A DNA stretch of 64,000 nucleotides from positions 1 through 64,000 of the forward strand of contig JAEUVZ010000076.1 in assembly GCA_016786665.1 (NCBI GenBank), read 5' to 3'. Below, piece after piece: positions 16,201-24,925 of the stretch. Origin of the DNA: Flavipsychrobacter sp. Lineage in GTDB: Bacteria; Bacteroidota; Bacteroidia; Chitinophagales; Chitinophagaceae. Numbering within the stretch: the first letter of the stretch is position 1; every line of letters begins with the position of its first letter. The notes under the pieces were generated by a model that saw only the letters and a list, made by a program, of their open reading frames with translations, searched no databases and was not told the origin of the DNA. The position numbers and the translations under genes are program-made.

Positions 16201-17457
16201 TTATTTCAGTATCGATAGGCCGATGGCGCAGTTGAGGCATTGGCGGGGTTGGCAATAGTGGTTGTACAGGTGAATAAGCGCCTGGGATTGGGCAGCGTTG
16301 GAGGCGTTCCAGCCGGTTTCGTTCCAGGTGGTAATGATGTGGTTGCGTTCGGAAGGGAGGTCTTCTAGCAACTGTAAAGCGCGTTCCTGCTGGGCTTCGG
16401 AGCGGTGGCGGCGGGCGAAGAGGAACTGTATGGGGGCAATGGTATTGATAATAATATTCTGCACGGAAGAGCGGCCCAGGTGCTTAGGCGCATTGGGTGA
16501 CTGCTCATCGAAAATAAAATGGTTATCCCAGTAGCTGCTGGCTACCACCTGCAAGAGCGGCGCGATTTCCTTAACCGTATATAGCTCAATAATCTGCGAG
16601 AACAAATGCACTGAGCGATGCACCAGGGCGGCAAACTGTGCAATGCGTACCGTGGGGAAATTGGCCGGTCGCATCCGTAAGAACTTCCAGTGATAGGAAG
16701 CGATGGGCGTGAGCTGGTATTTCTTTTTCAGGTACTGGTACTCGGCACGGAGGCGATTGGGGTACTCGTCGGTGAACGGCTCTTCCAGCATACCCGCCTG
16801 GCCAAACAGGAGCGCCTCTACCTGCAACAGGCTATCGCGGTGCTTCGCCAGTATGTTGATATCGAGCGAGCGGGCCAGTGCCAGGAAAGGAGTGGCATTG
16901 ACCTTAAAACCGAAGTTGGCCGCCATGCGCCAGTAGAGCAGATTCTGCCAATCGTCCACATCTTTCTTCTGTAGGGTATTCCATTCGTCCAGCTTCATTT
17001 CCCAACGCTCGGCCAGCAGGCGGGTGAGCCAGCTTTCCTTCGTGATGTCCTTTACCTGGGCCAGCATACCCGCACAGGGCAGCGATTGGTTGGCATTCAT
17101 GAGCGAAGTGTATCGCGCAATGACGTGCTGTGGTATATGCTCACCTATCTGCAAGGTAGGTATGGTGTGCGGCAGGGCTACATCGTGCGTGTAAACTACG
17201 TGCAGGATGAGATTCTTGTACGCCTCGTCGTGCTGGTGGCCATGCTTCAGCCAGTCGCTGCTATTGATGTGAATCTCTACATGGCCCGCCAGCGTGGTAT
17301 CGCCCACCCGCACCCGGGCATTGAGAAAGTCGGGGCCGGCGTGGGTATTGAGCGCACCGGGATGAATGACCGTAACGGGCTCGCCCTCTATGGTGCGCAG
17401 GCCGGAGGGCTCATAAAGACTGTACTGCCATATAAACTGCAGAAGGGCTTCTTTCAT
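16201..17457 (-). CDS. DUF2851 family protein
   Basis: A 418-residue cytoplasmic protein of the Bacteroidota family DUF2851. Signature stretches are LLQFIWQYSLYEPSGLRT at the N-terminus, HAGPDFLNARVRV and LAGHVEIHINSSDWLKHGH in the first 100 residues, and a C-terminal cluster with CQPRQCLNCAIG. The acidic and His pattern resembles a nuclease-like core (AGPDF...GHVEIH), but function is unproven. The cysteine pair near the end may bind metal. It is single, with its start facing a 560-bp gene-free stretch. Confidence 0.85.
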   Translation of the reverse strand: MKEALLQFIWQYSLYEPSGLRTIEGEPVTVIHPGALNTHAGPDFLNARVRVGDTTLAGHVEIHINSSDWLKHGHQHDEAYKNLILHVVYTHDVALPHTIPTLQIGEHIPQHVIARYTSLMNANQSLPCAGMLAQVKDITKESWLTRLLAERWEMKLDEWNTLQKKDVDDWQNLLYWRMAANFGFKVNATPFLALARSLDINILAKHRDSLLQVEALLFGQAGMLEEPFTDEYPNRLRAEYQYLKKKYQLTPIASYHWKFLRMRPANFPTVRIAQFAALVHRSVHLFSQIIELYTVKEIAPLLQVVASSYWDNHFIFDEQSPNAPKHLGRSSVQNIIINTIAPIQFLFARRHRSEAQQERALQLLEDLPSERNHIITTWNETGWNASNAAQSQALIHLYNHYCQPRQCLNCAIGLSILK

Positions 17458-17613
17458 ATGCCAAATCGCTTTCCGGCAACAAGGTTAAGAAGAAGCGGGA
17501 GATATATAGCTCTTTTGTGGATAAGATGTGTCTATCGCGGGAAAATGAAAGTAAAAGAATGAAAGAAAAGGTCAAAGGCAGAACCCGCTACCAGCAAGGT
17601 TTTTGGGATTTTT

Positions 17614-17738
17614 AGTTACATTTTACTTACATAGGGTTACATCATACTTTCAGCTTGGTTAGGCTCATTTACATCATACCGACAGTGTCACTACATGATG
17701 CTTACAGTTGGTTACAGATAGTTACATTTTACTTTCAT
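17614..17738. repeat. Cluster of TTACA-containing short direct repeats
   Basis: AGTTACATTTTACTTACAT (17614-17632) recurs with one change as AGTTACATTTTACTTTCAT (17720-17738). TTACATCATAC occurs exactly at 17637-17647 and 17669-17679. Further partial copies (CTTACAGTT, GGTTACAG) lie at 17701-17716. Spacing is irregular, so this is not a CRISPR array. Possible roles are a cluster of binding sites or a decayed tandem repeat. Confidence 0.6.
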
Positions 17739-17879
17739 TAACAATAAAATATAATGCGTTTTCAATTTAAAATCAATTATTAACATGTATGATTATGCCG
17801 ATACAGGCCGGCACGCAGCCAGCTATAAAGTTACGAAAAAGTGCGGGGTGGGTGCGGGAAGGATATACACATTGACCGG

Positions 17880-17995
17880 CAGGAGGGGAGCTGTGGGGGT
17901 AGCTTCTGATAGGTGTGCTGTGTTGACCACCCCGGCCTTCGGCCACCCCTCCTATTGCTTCGTGCCTCCGCAACAGGAGGAGAGCTGTGGGGTGG
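17880..17995. repeat. GC-rich palindromic intergenic (REP-like) element
   Basis: CCACCCC (17927-17933) pairs with GGGGTGG (17989-17995), and CTCCT (17949-17953) with AGGAG (17975-17979). The left arm contains its own small hairpin GGCC-TTC-GGCC (17934-17944). CAGGAGGGGAGCTGTGGGG (17880-17898) is repeated almost exactly at 17974-17992. The combination of inverted and direct copies is typical of interspersed palindromic elements; whether it recurs elsewhere in the genome cannot be seen from this window. Confidence 0.55.
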
Positions 17996-18022
17996 GGTGG
18001 GGAGGAATACACCAGGCCCCGC

Positions 18023-18430
18023 CTAAGGCCACAAAAAAGACACAGTCTTCTTAATATCCGGGTGGAGGCTTTCTATTACCGGGCAGGTCATGGCTGCGTG
18101 CTCCAGTATTTTCTTCTGCTTATCGTCGTAGCTATGTTCTTTGGAAAAGTAGATGTTGATTTTTATCTCACCTATCCGCCGCGGGTTGGTGATCATAATT
18201 TTTTCCACATCGCACTCGGTACCAGTTATGTTGATATCGTGCGTGCGGGCCGCAATACCCATAATGGTCATCATACACGAAGCGAGCGCGGTAGCTACCA
18301 GGTCGGAGGGCGAGAACCGCTCGCCGCGGCCCTGGTTATCTATGGGGGCATCAGTTTCTATTATGGTGCCGGAACGCAAGTGGGTGGCGGCTGTCCGCAG
18401 TTCGCCCAGGTAGAGTACTTTTGAAAGCAT
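18023..18430 (-). CDS. OsmC-family peroxiredoxin-like protein
   Basis: A 135-residue OsmC/Ohr-superfamily protein. Two conserved cysteines are in place: C52 in ALASCMMTIMG and C116 in AAMTCPVIESLHPD, the usual pair for reducing organic hydroperoxides. The central RFSPSDLVATAL segment is also typical. Probably a cytoplasmic thiol peroxidase; the OsmC-like group also includes members of unknown substrate. It is transcribed away from the outer-membrane protein gene at 18501 across 70 bp. Confidence 0.88.
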   Translation of the reverse strand: MLSKVLYLGELRTAATHLRSGTIIETDAPIDNQGRGERFSPSDLVATALASCMMTIMGIAARTHDINITGTECDVEKIMITNPRRIGEIKINIYFSKEHSYDDKQKKILEHAAMTCPVIESLHPDIKKTVSFLWP

Positions 18431-18500
18431 GGTACGTATTTTGTGTTAAATTTACTACCTGTAGCGATATTTACTGAATATGTCGTAACTTGAATGTAGA

Positions 18501-19337
18501 ATGAAGATGCACCTGGTAAAGTTTCCCCTTGTATGCGCCGCGCTGCTGTTTGGCAGCGTGCTGTCCTTTGCGCAAAGCAAGCCACCGGTAGTCATTTCCA
18601 GTTCTTCTGATTCCGTAAAGAAAGCGGCCGTCATTAAGCCTAAAGTAAAAAGGCCTAAACCTATCAGCAAAGAGCTGAGTGGTGGCCTGCGCCTCAATAC
18701 CGATGGCTGGAGCGTATTTGTAGAGCGGGGAACGGTGAAGAGTGAAGAGCGGGAGAGCGACTATTACTACAATCTCCGCTATATCCTCGTTGAGCTATCG
18801 GAAAAAAAGCACGGTAAAGAAATGAAGTCTACCGGCTCCGGCGGTGGCGGTACGGAATCTCCCCAAAGCTATATTTTCGGCAAAACGAATAATTTCTACA
18901 CGTTCAAGCTGGGCTATGGCGGCAGGCGCATGATTGCCGGCAAGCCTGACCCCGGCACCGTTTCCATACACTGGATAAACAATGGCGGCCTCAGCATAGG
19001 GATGCTGAAGCCTTACTACCTGCTGGTGAACAGTGGTGAGAGTATCAAATTCACCGATGATACGCGCGGCGATTTCCTATCGGGCTTCAACGTGATAGGG
19101 GCCGCGGGATTTGGCGAAGGGCTGGGTGAAACGAAGGTTATACCGGGCTTGCATTTCCGTTCCGGGCTGCATTTCGATTTTGCCCCGCGCGATAAGAAAA
19201 AGACCAAGCTGGCTTTGGAGACAGGTATTACCGGTGAGCTATACACACAGAAGATTGAGCTGATGGCCAATCAGAAAGCGGTCACATATTTTGTAAATCT
19301 ATATCTCTCGTTCCAATTTGGCAGACGCTGGGAATGA
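18501..19337 (+). CDS. Predicted outer-membrane protein of unknown function
   Basis: A 278-residue protein with a signal peptide ending SFAQ (residue 25), a Ser/Lys/Pro-rich linker to about residue 60, and a beta-rich remainder with alternating strands (LRLNTDGWSVFVERG, FYTFKLGYGGRRMI, VTYFVNLYLSFQFGRRWE). The final strand ends in an aromatic residue region, as in small outer-membrane barrels. I know no function for it; similar proteins appear conserved in this phylum. It precedes lipA by 18 bp, but lipA has its own promoter-like sequence inside the end of this gene. Confidence 0.75.
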   Translation: MKMHLVKFPLVCAALLFGSVLSFAQSKPPVVISSSSDSVKKAAVIKPKVKRPKPISKELSGGLRLNTDGWSVFVERGTVKSEERESDYYYNLRYILVELSEKKHGKEMKSTGSGGGGTESPQSYIFGKTNNFYTFKLGYGGRRMIAGKPDPGTVSIHWINNGGLSIGMLKPYYLLVNSGESIKFTDDTRGDFLSGFNVIGAAGFGEGLGETKVIPGLHFRSGLHFDFAPRDKKKTKLALETGITGELYTQKIELMANQKAVTYFVNLYLSFQFGRRWE

Positions 19338-19347
19338 GTGTAATTTG
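19317..19347 (+). promoter_or_regulatory. Candidate promoter for lipA
   Basis: TTTG (19317-19320), 20 bases, then TAATTTG (19341-19347), which is the -7 element with one spacer base fewer than TAnnTTTG. It ends 8 bases before the lipA ATG, giving a very short leader, and it overlaps the last codons of the preceding gene. Confidence 0.4.
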
Positions 19348-19355
19348 CGCTTCTT

Positions 19356-20285
19356 ATGCAAGAATTGCCGGTAATTAGTTCCGTTGACCTCGATAATGCT
19401 GAAACCCGTGTAAAAAAGCCAAATTGGCTTCGTGTCAAGTTGCCCACAGGGGAGGGCTATCGTCATGTACGCGGACTGGTAGATACTCACAAGCTCCATA
19501 CCATCTGCGAAAGCGGGAATTGCCCCAACATGGGCGAATGCTGGGGCGAGGGAACGGCTACCTTCATGATACTGGGCAATGTGTGTACCCGTTCCTGCGG
19601 CTTTTGTGCCGTAGCTACCGGCCGTCCTGACCCGGTAGACTGGGATGAACCACAGCGCGTAGCAGAAGCTATTCACCTTATGAAGGTGAAACATGCGGTA
19701 ATCACATCGGTAGACCGCGACGAGCTTAAAGATGGTGGCTCCATCATCTGGTACAATACCATCAAGGCGGTAAAAGCGCTCAACCCCGATACCACGCTGG
19801 AGACCCTTATCCCTGACTTCAAAGGGCAATGGGAGAATCTGCAGCGGGTGATTGATGCCGCACCGGAGGTAGTGTCGCACAACCTGGAAACGGTAGAGCG
19901 ACTTACGCGCAAGGTGCGCATACAGGCCAAGTACCACCGCAGCCTGGAGGTAATACGCCGGCTGAAGGATGGCGGCATGCGCACGAAAAGCGGCATCATG
20001 CTGGGCCTGGGTGAAACCAAAGACGAAGTATTGCAGAGTCTCCGCGACCTGGCCGAAAACGGTTGCGACGTGGTGACGCTGGGCCAATACCTGCAGCCCA
20101 CGCAGAAACATTTACCGGTAGTCCGGTTCGTGCATCCTGATGAGTTTGCTTTCTTCCGCGAGGAGGGTTACAAAATGGGCCTTGACTATGTAGAAAGCGG
20201 ACCGCTGGTGCGCTCTTCGTACCACAGCGAGCGCCACGTGATACCCAACGAGGGCCGCAATAAGTGGATGTCTGAAAAGGCATAA
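19356..20285 (+). CDS. lipA: Lipoyl synthase
   Basis: A 309-residue radical-SAM enzyme that inserts two sulfurs into protein-bound octanoyl groups to make lipoyl cofactors for 2-oxoacid dehydrogenases and the glycine cleavage system. Both iron-sulfur sites are visible: auxiliary cluster C51-x4-C56-x5-C62 ([12 protein letters not shown]) and the radical-SAM C77-x3-C81-x2-C84 (CTRSCGFC). The C-terminal RSSY motif, which ligates the auxiliary cluster, is present as VRSSYHSER. Length is normal. The lipB partner is not in the window. An imperfect inverted repeat follows the stop. Confidence 0.97.
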   Translation: MQELPVISSVDLDNAETRVKKPNWLRVKLPTGEGYRHVRGLVDTHKLHTICESGNCPNMGECWGEGTATFMILGNVCTRSCGFCAVATGRPDPVDWDEPQRVAEAIHLMKVKHAVITSVDRDELKDGGSIIWYNTIKAVKALNPDTTLETLIPDFKGQWENLQRVIDAAPEVVSHNLETVERLTRKVRIQAKYHRSLEVIRRLKDGGMRTKSGIMLGLGETKDEVLQSLRDLAENGCDVVTLGQYLQPTQKHLPVVRFVHPDEFAFFREEGYKMGLDYVESGPLVRSSYHSERHVIPNEGRNKWMSEKA

Positions 20286-20304
20286 TTCCCCCATTTATAG
20301 TAAG

Positions 20305-20386
20305 TAAAGGTTAACCTGCTTAGGGCAGGGTTACCTCGCATAGCCTCCGGGTATACAAAAAGGTTACCCTGCTATGGATAACCTTA
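20305..20386. repeat. Imperfect inverted repeat after lipA
   Basis: TAAAGGTTAACC (20305-20316) is mirrored by GGATAACCTTA (20376-20386), and GCAGGGTTACC (20325-20335) by GGTTACCCTGC (20362-20372) with one mismatch. The transcript could fold into a long stem between two convergent genes and may act as a terminator for lipA, though it lacks a U tract. Confidence 0.45.
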
Positions 20387-20468
20387 CTAAAATTCGTTAA
20401 TGCAAATACCTTCCAATAGTGTACCTGGCCGTACACAGCGCTTTCATGGTTCAGCTTGTAAGGGTACG

Positions 20469-20705
20469 CTATTCCGTCACCGGAACTTTGTGCCTTTTGC
20501 ATATTTCGTCTACGAAGAGGGGTAGATCATCGTTCAGTTTGTTGATAACACTACGTCCTTCATCTCCGCCCAGGTAAAACTTAATATTAACCCTGTCCCG
20601 CAGATTTACCGAAACTACCCATGGGCTTACAATTTTTACCCAGTCAGTCCCTTCTTCATAGGAATATTCGTAATCGGTACCATCAACAATAATATTGTAG
20701 AACAT
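20469..20705 (-). CDS. Small hypothetical protein
   Basis: A 78-residue acidic protein with no signal peptide or membrane segment; MFYNIIVDGTDYEYSYEEG at the start and a C-terminal helix LFVDEICKRHKVPVTE. Not recognised. Residue use is that of a real soluble protein, and it begins at an ATG with A/T-rich upstream sequence, but the short length keeps confidence moderate. It lies between the lipA inverted repeat and the glycosyltransferase, both on different transcripts by spacing. Confidence 0.5.
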   Translation of the reverse strand: MFYNIIVDGTDYEYSYEEGTDWVKIVSPWVVSVNLRDRVNIKFYLGGDEGRSVINKLNDDLPLFVDEICKRHKVPVTE

Positions 20706-20791
20706 ATAGCAAATGATGTTTCCTTAAAGTTATTACTAAATCTGCTCTTTGTCAATACCCCCGTGGAAAAAGTAGCGGGTCGCCCGGTCTT

Positions 20792-22474
20792 TTAGCGGAC
20801 GGTCACCCTCTTTTTCCCCCCGTTTATGGAAGGGGGCAGCCAGCCGGTACGCACCGAGAGGCTGAGGTAGTAGCGGCCTGCGTGCGCAGGCGCCGGTACC
20901 GGTACGTGCAGGTGGCTCCCTTTTATTATCTGCTGGGCGGTAAGCAGTTCGTCGGTTGCCGTGCTCGTAACCTGGCCATCCTCGCCGGTAAACTGATAGG
21001 TGAGGCGCATCGGGTAGTCGGGATTGTCCGCCCCGGGCAGGGTGGCGCCTTCTTCCAGGCCTATGGAGTAGCCTACGTCCAGCGTGTCGCCGGCACCAAT
21101 GCTGCGGTCATCTTTAAGCTCCGTGAGTTCTATGTAGATTCGTGAGGAAGAGCGGAAATCGCGGATGTGGAGGTACTGGGGAGTGTCCCGGCGGGTGGCC
21201 AGTTGCCCGAGGCTGTCGTGTACGGGATAGTTGCAGATGAGGAGTACCGTTTTCCCCTGCGCATTGTTTTCCGTGTTCCAGAGGCCGTACTGGTCTTTGC
21301 GTCCCATTATATTGTTCAGGCTGAAGGCGCTGCCCCCGGTGTAGAACTCATACTCCGCCGCCTTCTGGTAAGAGTTCATAAAGGCTACGGTCTCTCCCTT
21401 CGCTTCGTGGTGTACGGCGGCGGCCCAGTCTTTCCACCCGGAGCAATCGTTTCGGAAAGGCGCTACCCCGTCCAGCAGCAGTATGCGCCCGGCCATCACC
21501 AGCACACTGGTGAACAGGAAGGAGATGCGGATAAACTTCCCGCTCCACTGCCTCTGCTCGAGTTCTTTATAGCCCAGCGCCAGGACGGGAATCACCAGGA
21601 ACAGTATCCAGTTGCCTTCTATCCTCCCCCGGAACGACATTGCCAGGAAGAACAGCAAGGTACCCCACAGGGTAACGCGCATGGCCCGCTCCGTGGTATC
21701 GGTGGCCTTTCGTTTCAGTGCCAGGTACAGCAGCACTATCCCGGTGGCCGGGGCAAACAGCAGGGGTACCACGCCCAGGTAGCTTAGGGTGAAGGAAACG
21801 TTGTAAGGAGTGGCGTTGCGGCCGGATAGGTGATACAGCACGGAGGGGTAGCCGTGCATGTGCTGCCACAGCACATGCGGCAGAAACAGCGCCGCGCCCA
21901 GTGTAGCGATAGCCCACAGCGATGGCCTGCGCAGCAGCCTCGGGTGGCTCAGCAGGGTAAAGCCCACTACCAGTATGCCATGGTACTTGCTGAGCAGCAG
22001 CAGCGCTACATTGCCCGCCAGCAGAAAGATGTGGTACCAGCGCTCGCGCTCGCAATATTGCCGGTATAAGTAGAAGAACGCAGCGGTGAAGAACAATAGT
22101 GGTATATCGGGTACGGCCAGAATGCCGGCTATATGCAGCACGGCTACAGACGATACGGCCAGGTAATAGAGCGCGGCGTCTCTGGGGCGGGTCAGCCGTT
22201 CGGTAAGGAAGATGGTGCCCATCGTGAGCAGTATGGAAGCGAGCCGCACGCCCACTTCGCTGTGCCACAGTACATCGCCCGCGCGTATCAGCAAGGCGAT
22301 AACCGGTGGATGGTCGAAGTAGCCCCAGGCCAGATCGCGTGAGTAGCGCCAGTAGTAGGCCTCATCGGGTATCAGGTTGCTGCCGTAGGCCTGCACCAGC
22401 GATAGCGCCAACCACAGCAGGTAAAATGCCCCTCTCGCCTGTTTGTTTCTTTGTGCTTGCATCAGTTCCCGCAT
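20792..22474 (-). CDS. Glycosyltransferase family 39 (ArnT/PMT-like) membrane protein
   Basis: A 560-residue integral membrane glycosyltransferase using a lipid-phosphate sugar donor. The first extracytoplasmic loop carries SNLIPDEAYYWRYS with the conserved acidic pair D37/E38, followed by AWGYFDHPPV, both classical for the PMT_2/ArnT group. About ten to eleven membrane helices run to residue 330, then a soluble C-terminal domain of about 200 residues. The acceptor could be a lipid or protein; no lipid A or glycoprotein genes are adjacent. Its start faces the T9SS FG-GAP gene, and TATATTTG, an exact -7 element, lies 18 bases upstream. Confidence 0.85.
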   Translation of the reverse strand: MRELMQAQRNKQARGAFYLLWLALSLVQAYGSNLIPDEAYYWRYSRDLAWGYFDHPPVIALLIRAGDVLWHSEVGVRLASILLTMGTIFLTERLTRPRDAALYYLAVSSVAVLHIAGILAVPDIPLLFFTAAFFYLYRQYCERERWYHIFLLAGNVALLLLSKYHGILVVGFTLLSHPRLLRRPSLWAIATLGAALFLPHVLWQHMHGYPSVLYHLSGRNATPYNVSFTLSYLGVVPLLFAPATGIVLLYLALKRKATDTTERAMRVTLWGTLLFFLAMSFRGRIEGNWILFLVIPVLALGYKELEQRQWSGKFIRISFLFTSVLVMAGRILLLDGVAPFRNDCSGWKDWAAAVHHEAKGETVAFMNSYQKAAEYEFYTGGSAFSLNNIMGRKDQYGLWNTENNAQGKTVLLICNYPVHDSLGQLATRRDTPQYLHIRDFRSSSRIYIELTELKDDRSIGAGDTLDVGYSIGLEEGATLPGADNPDYPMRLTYQFTGEDGQVTSTATDELLTAQQIIKGSHLHVPVPAPAHAGRYYLSLSVRTGWLPPSINGGKKRVTVR

Positions 22475-22491
22475 GTGGTAGTATCCGGGGT

Positions 22492-22499
22492 CAAATATA
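22492..22499 (-). promoter_or_regulatory. -7 promoter element for the GT39 gene
   Basis: CAAATATA on the plus strand is TATATTTG on the minus strand, an exact TAnnTTTG, 17 bases upstream of the ATG at 22474. No TTG at the expected -33 distance is evident. Confidence 0.5.
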
Positions 22500-22587
22500 A
22501 TTGTTGTTTTTGTACAGCGATGATACTAGTCACTAACCATGGGTTAAAGTGGCATATGTAGCGGCATTATTCGTTATATTTACAGTA

Positions 22588-24834
22588 ATGAAACGTATTG
22601 CTACTCTATTGCTTGTGCTCCTCACCATGCAGGCACAGGCCCAGGTTCAGGGGCCGGTTTACCAGTTCAACGGCGGCGTACCGGTATTCATCGGCAGCCA
22701 GCAGAAAAGTGCGCCCTGGTGCGGTGGGTTCGATAACCCGCAACCCGCTATGGGTGACCTCAACGGCGACGGGAAAATGGACATGGTCATTTTTGAGAAG
22801 GAGCCCAGCCAGGTGAAGACGTTCATCAACTATGGCACGCCGGGAAATCCCCGCTACGAATTTGAGCCGAAGTACATAGCCAACTTCCCCAACTGTAACG
22901 AGTACCTGGCACTGTTCGACTACAATCACGATAACATCCCCGACCTCTGCACGCACGGGGGTATGTATGGTTTCTCCATCTACAAAGGATATTACAACGG
23001 CAATAATGAACTCTGCTTCACCTTCTACCGGGTACTCATTTACAGCAACGACCTTACCACCGTGCCGCCTATAGATTGCTATGTTAAAAATTCTGACCTG
23101 CCCTGCATTTTTGATATAGACGATGACGGCGACTACGACTTCTTTTCCTACGATGCCAATGGTGCGTTCATCTACTTTTACCAGAACCACCAGGTAGAAG
23201 ACGGCCAGCCTTCCGATACCATACGCACCAAGCTGCGCGATAAGTGCTGGGGCAAGATAGGGCAGGGCACCGCCCGCACGCACACCATGCCCTATTCGTG
23301 CAACAACGTGGGCCTGCTGCGCTCTACGGGTGGCAACCGCCACGGCAACAACGCCATCTGCATTTTCCGCGCCGATAATGATTCGGACTACGATTTGCTG
23401 GACGGGAACGCGCAGTTCTCCGACCTGCAGTTCTTCCGTAATGGCAAGCAGCAGACCGGCAACGCAGTAGATACCATGATCTTCCAGGATACGCTGTGGC
23501 AGAATGCGTACATGACCGAATACGCCGCTCCGTTCTACCTGGATGGAGACCAGGATGGCAACATGGATATATTGGTAACTCCCCGGGCCGAGGGAACCTC
23601 TGAAAATTACAAAACCATCCAGCTGTACCGGAATACCGGTACTACCAATAACCCTACCTACGCCTGGCAAACCGATACCTTCCTGGTAGACCAGACTATT
23701 GACATAGGTACGGGCGCATACCCCATGCTGTACGATTATGACCGGGACGGAAAGCCCGACCTGATAGTGGGGTCTGACGGCTATTACCAGTCTGGGGTGC
23801 TGCGCAGCCGGCTGGCCTATTACCGGAATACCTCTACGGGCCCCGGCAGCCCTTCTTTTACCTTCCAGACGTACAACCTGCTGAATATGGATACGGCCTC
23901 TCAAAAGGGCGCGGCTCCCTCCGCCGGTGACCTGGATAACGATGGGAAAGACGACCTGATAATTGGCCAGACCGACGGCACCATGACCTTCTACACCAAC
24001 ACAGCCGCTTCCAATGCTGTGCAACCTGTATGGTCTAACCCGGTAAAGAAAATAAGAGACCATACCGGCTCTGTAATAATGGATGTGGGCTCTAATGCCG
24101 CTCCTTTTATCTACGACCTTGATAAAGATGGCAAGAACGACCTGATAGTAGGTACCATGCTGGGCTATTTCATCTATTACCAAAATGTAGGCACGGTGCC
24201 CGGCCAGCTAAAGCTCAAAAGGGTAAACCTGCAACTGGGTGGCATGAAGGTAGACCCGCAAACATCGTGGAAAGGGCATGCGACCCCGTTCATCGGGAAG
24301 ATAGATGATGGCCCTACGGACTACCTGTTATCGGGCAGTAGTTCCGGAGCGCTGTATCGTTTTAGTGGTTTCCAGGGAGGCGATACTACACTGGCTTACC
24401 CGGCGCTTGATAGCCTTTACTCGTTTATAAAAGGGCTGGGCGTGCGCACCGCCCCCACCGTGGCCGACATAGATGGCGATGGCCACAGTGACATGATAGT
24501 GGGTACCCAGTATGGCGGGCTGCTGATGTACCGCCAGGTAATGATGCTCTCAGGTGGCAGCACCCCACAGTTGCCTAAGTACGCGGAAGTAAGCATCTAT
24601 CCCAATCCCGCCCGCGATGTGCTGAACATAAACTGGAACACGGCTTTTGCAGAAGACGATGTGGTATCTGTTTCAGTAGTAAATGCGCTGGGCCAGCAGG
24701 TGCTGCAGCAGTCTTTCCCTTCTTCGCGAAATGCGATACAGGTAGATATAGCGCAACTGCCCTCCGGAATATATTTCTGCATAGCTACCTCCGGTACCAG
24801 GAGGTCGGTAAATACGCTGCATATTATACGATAA
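22588..24834 (+). CDS. T9SS-secreted FG-GAP/VCBS repeat protein
   Basis: A 748-residue extracellular protein when begun at 22588 (MKRIATLLLVLLTMQAQAQ, a good signal peptide); a longer frame from 22549 adds 13 residues and spoils it. About eight calcium-binding D-x-D/N-x-D loops of the FG-GAP type are spread through it, including DLNGDGKMD, DIDDDGDYD, DYDRDGKPD, DLDNDGKDD, DLDKDGKND and DIDGDGHSD, implying a beta-propeller. The last 85 residues are a T9SS type A sorting domain with VSIYPNPARDVLN. It is followed by a perfect 16-bp hairpin terminator. Role likely adhesive or structural; ligand unknown. Confidence 0.88.
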   Translation: MKRIATLLLVLLTMQAQAQVQGPVYQFNGGVPVFIGSQQKSAPWCGGFDNPQPAMGDLNGDGKMDMVIFEKEPSQVKTFINYGTPGNPRYEFEPKYIANFPNCNEYLALFDYNHDNIPDLCTHGGMYGFSIYKGYYNGNNELCFTFYRVLIYSNDLTTVPPIDCYVKNSDLPCIFDIDDDGDYDFFSYDANGAFIYFYQNHQVEDGQPSDTIRTKLRDKCWGKIGQGTARTHTMPYSCNNVGLLRSTGGNRHGNNAICIFRADNDSDYDLLDGNAQFSDLQFFRNGKQQTGNAVDTMIFQDTLWQNAYMTEYAAPFYLDGDQDGNMDILVTPRAEGTSENYKTIQLYRNTGTTNNPTYAWQTDTFLVDQTIDIGTGAYPMLYDYDRDGKPDLIVGSDGYYQSGVLRSRLAYYRNTSTGPGSPSFTFQTYNLLNMDTASQKGAAPSAGDLDNDGKDDLIIGQTDGTMTFYTNTAASNAVQPVWSNPVKKIRDHTGSVIMDVGSNAAPFIYDLDKDGKNDLIVGTMLGYFIYYQNVGTVPGQLKLKRVNLQLGGMKVDPQTSWKGHATPFIGKIDDGPTDYLLSGSSSGALYRFSGFQGGDTTLAYPALDSLYSFIKGLGVRTAPTVADIDGDGHSDMIVGTQYGGLLMYRQVMMLSGGSTPQLPKYAEVSIYPNPARDVLNINWNTAFAEDDVVSVSVVNALGQQVLQQSFPSSRNAIQVDIAQLPSGIYFCIATSGTRRSVNTLHIIR

Positions 24835-24870
24835 GTATAGGCAGGCATATTATACAGGCAAGCCTTTTAA

Positions 24871-24908
24871 CGCACAACGCCCTCCCATTTGCGGGAGGGC
24901 GTTGTGCG
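24871..24908. terminator. Perfect 16-bp hairpin between convergent genes
   Basis: CGCACAACGCCCTCCC (24871-24886) and GGGAGGGCGTTGTGCG (24893-24908) pair without mismatch around ATTTGC. It sits between the FG-GAP protein stop (24834) and the lipoprotein stop (24926) and probably ends both transcripts. Neither strand has a strong U tract. Confidence 0.7.
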
Positions 24909-24925
24909 TTGCGGGCCCGGCCATG

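Larger units (their letters stand above)
17458..18022. other. Gene-free stretch with short repeats
   Basis: No credible gene lies here. A plus-strand open frame at 17785-18054 has low-complexity translation, overlaps the end of the OsmC gene and has no signal of coding. The left half holds scattered GTTACA-type repeats (17614-17738); the right half holds a GC-rich palindromic element (17880-17995). The middle is A/T-rich. Confidence 0.7.

Noticed and set aside
17614-17738. CRISPR array
   Set aside because: Repeats are short, irregular in spacing and varied, with no leader or cas genes.
17785-18054. Open frame of 89 codons on the plus strand
   Set aside because: Translation is low in complexity, it runs through the palindromic element and into the end of the OsmC gene, and it has no homolog character.
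22606-24183. 525-codon open frame on the minus strand
   Set aside because: It lies inside the FG-GAP protein gene in the opposite direction; long shadow frames are expected with this base composition.
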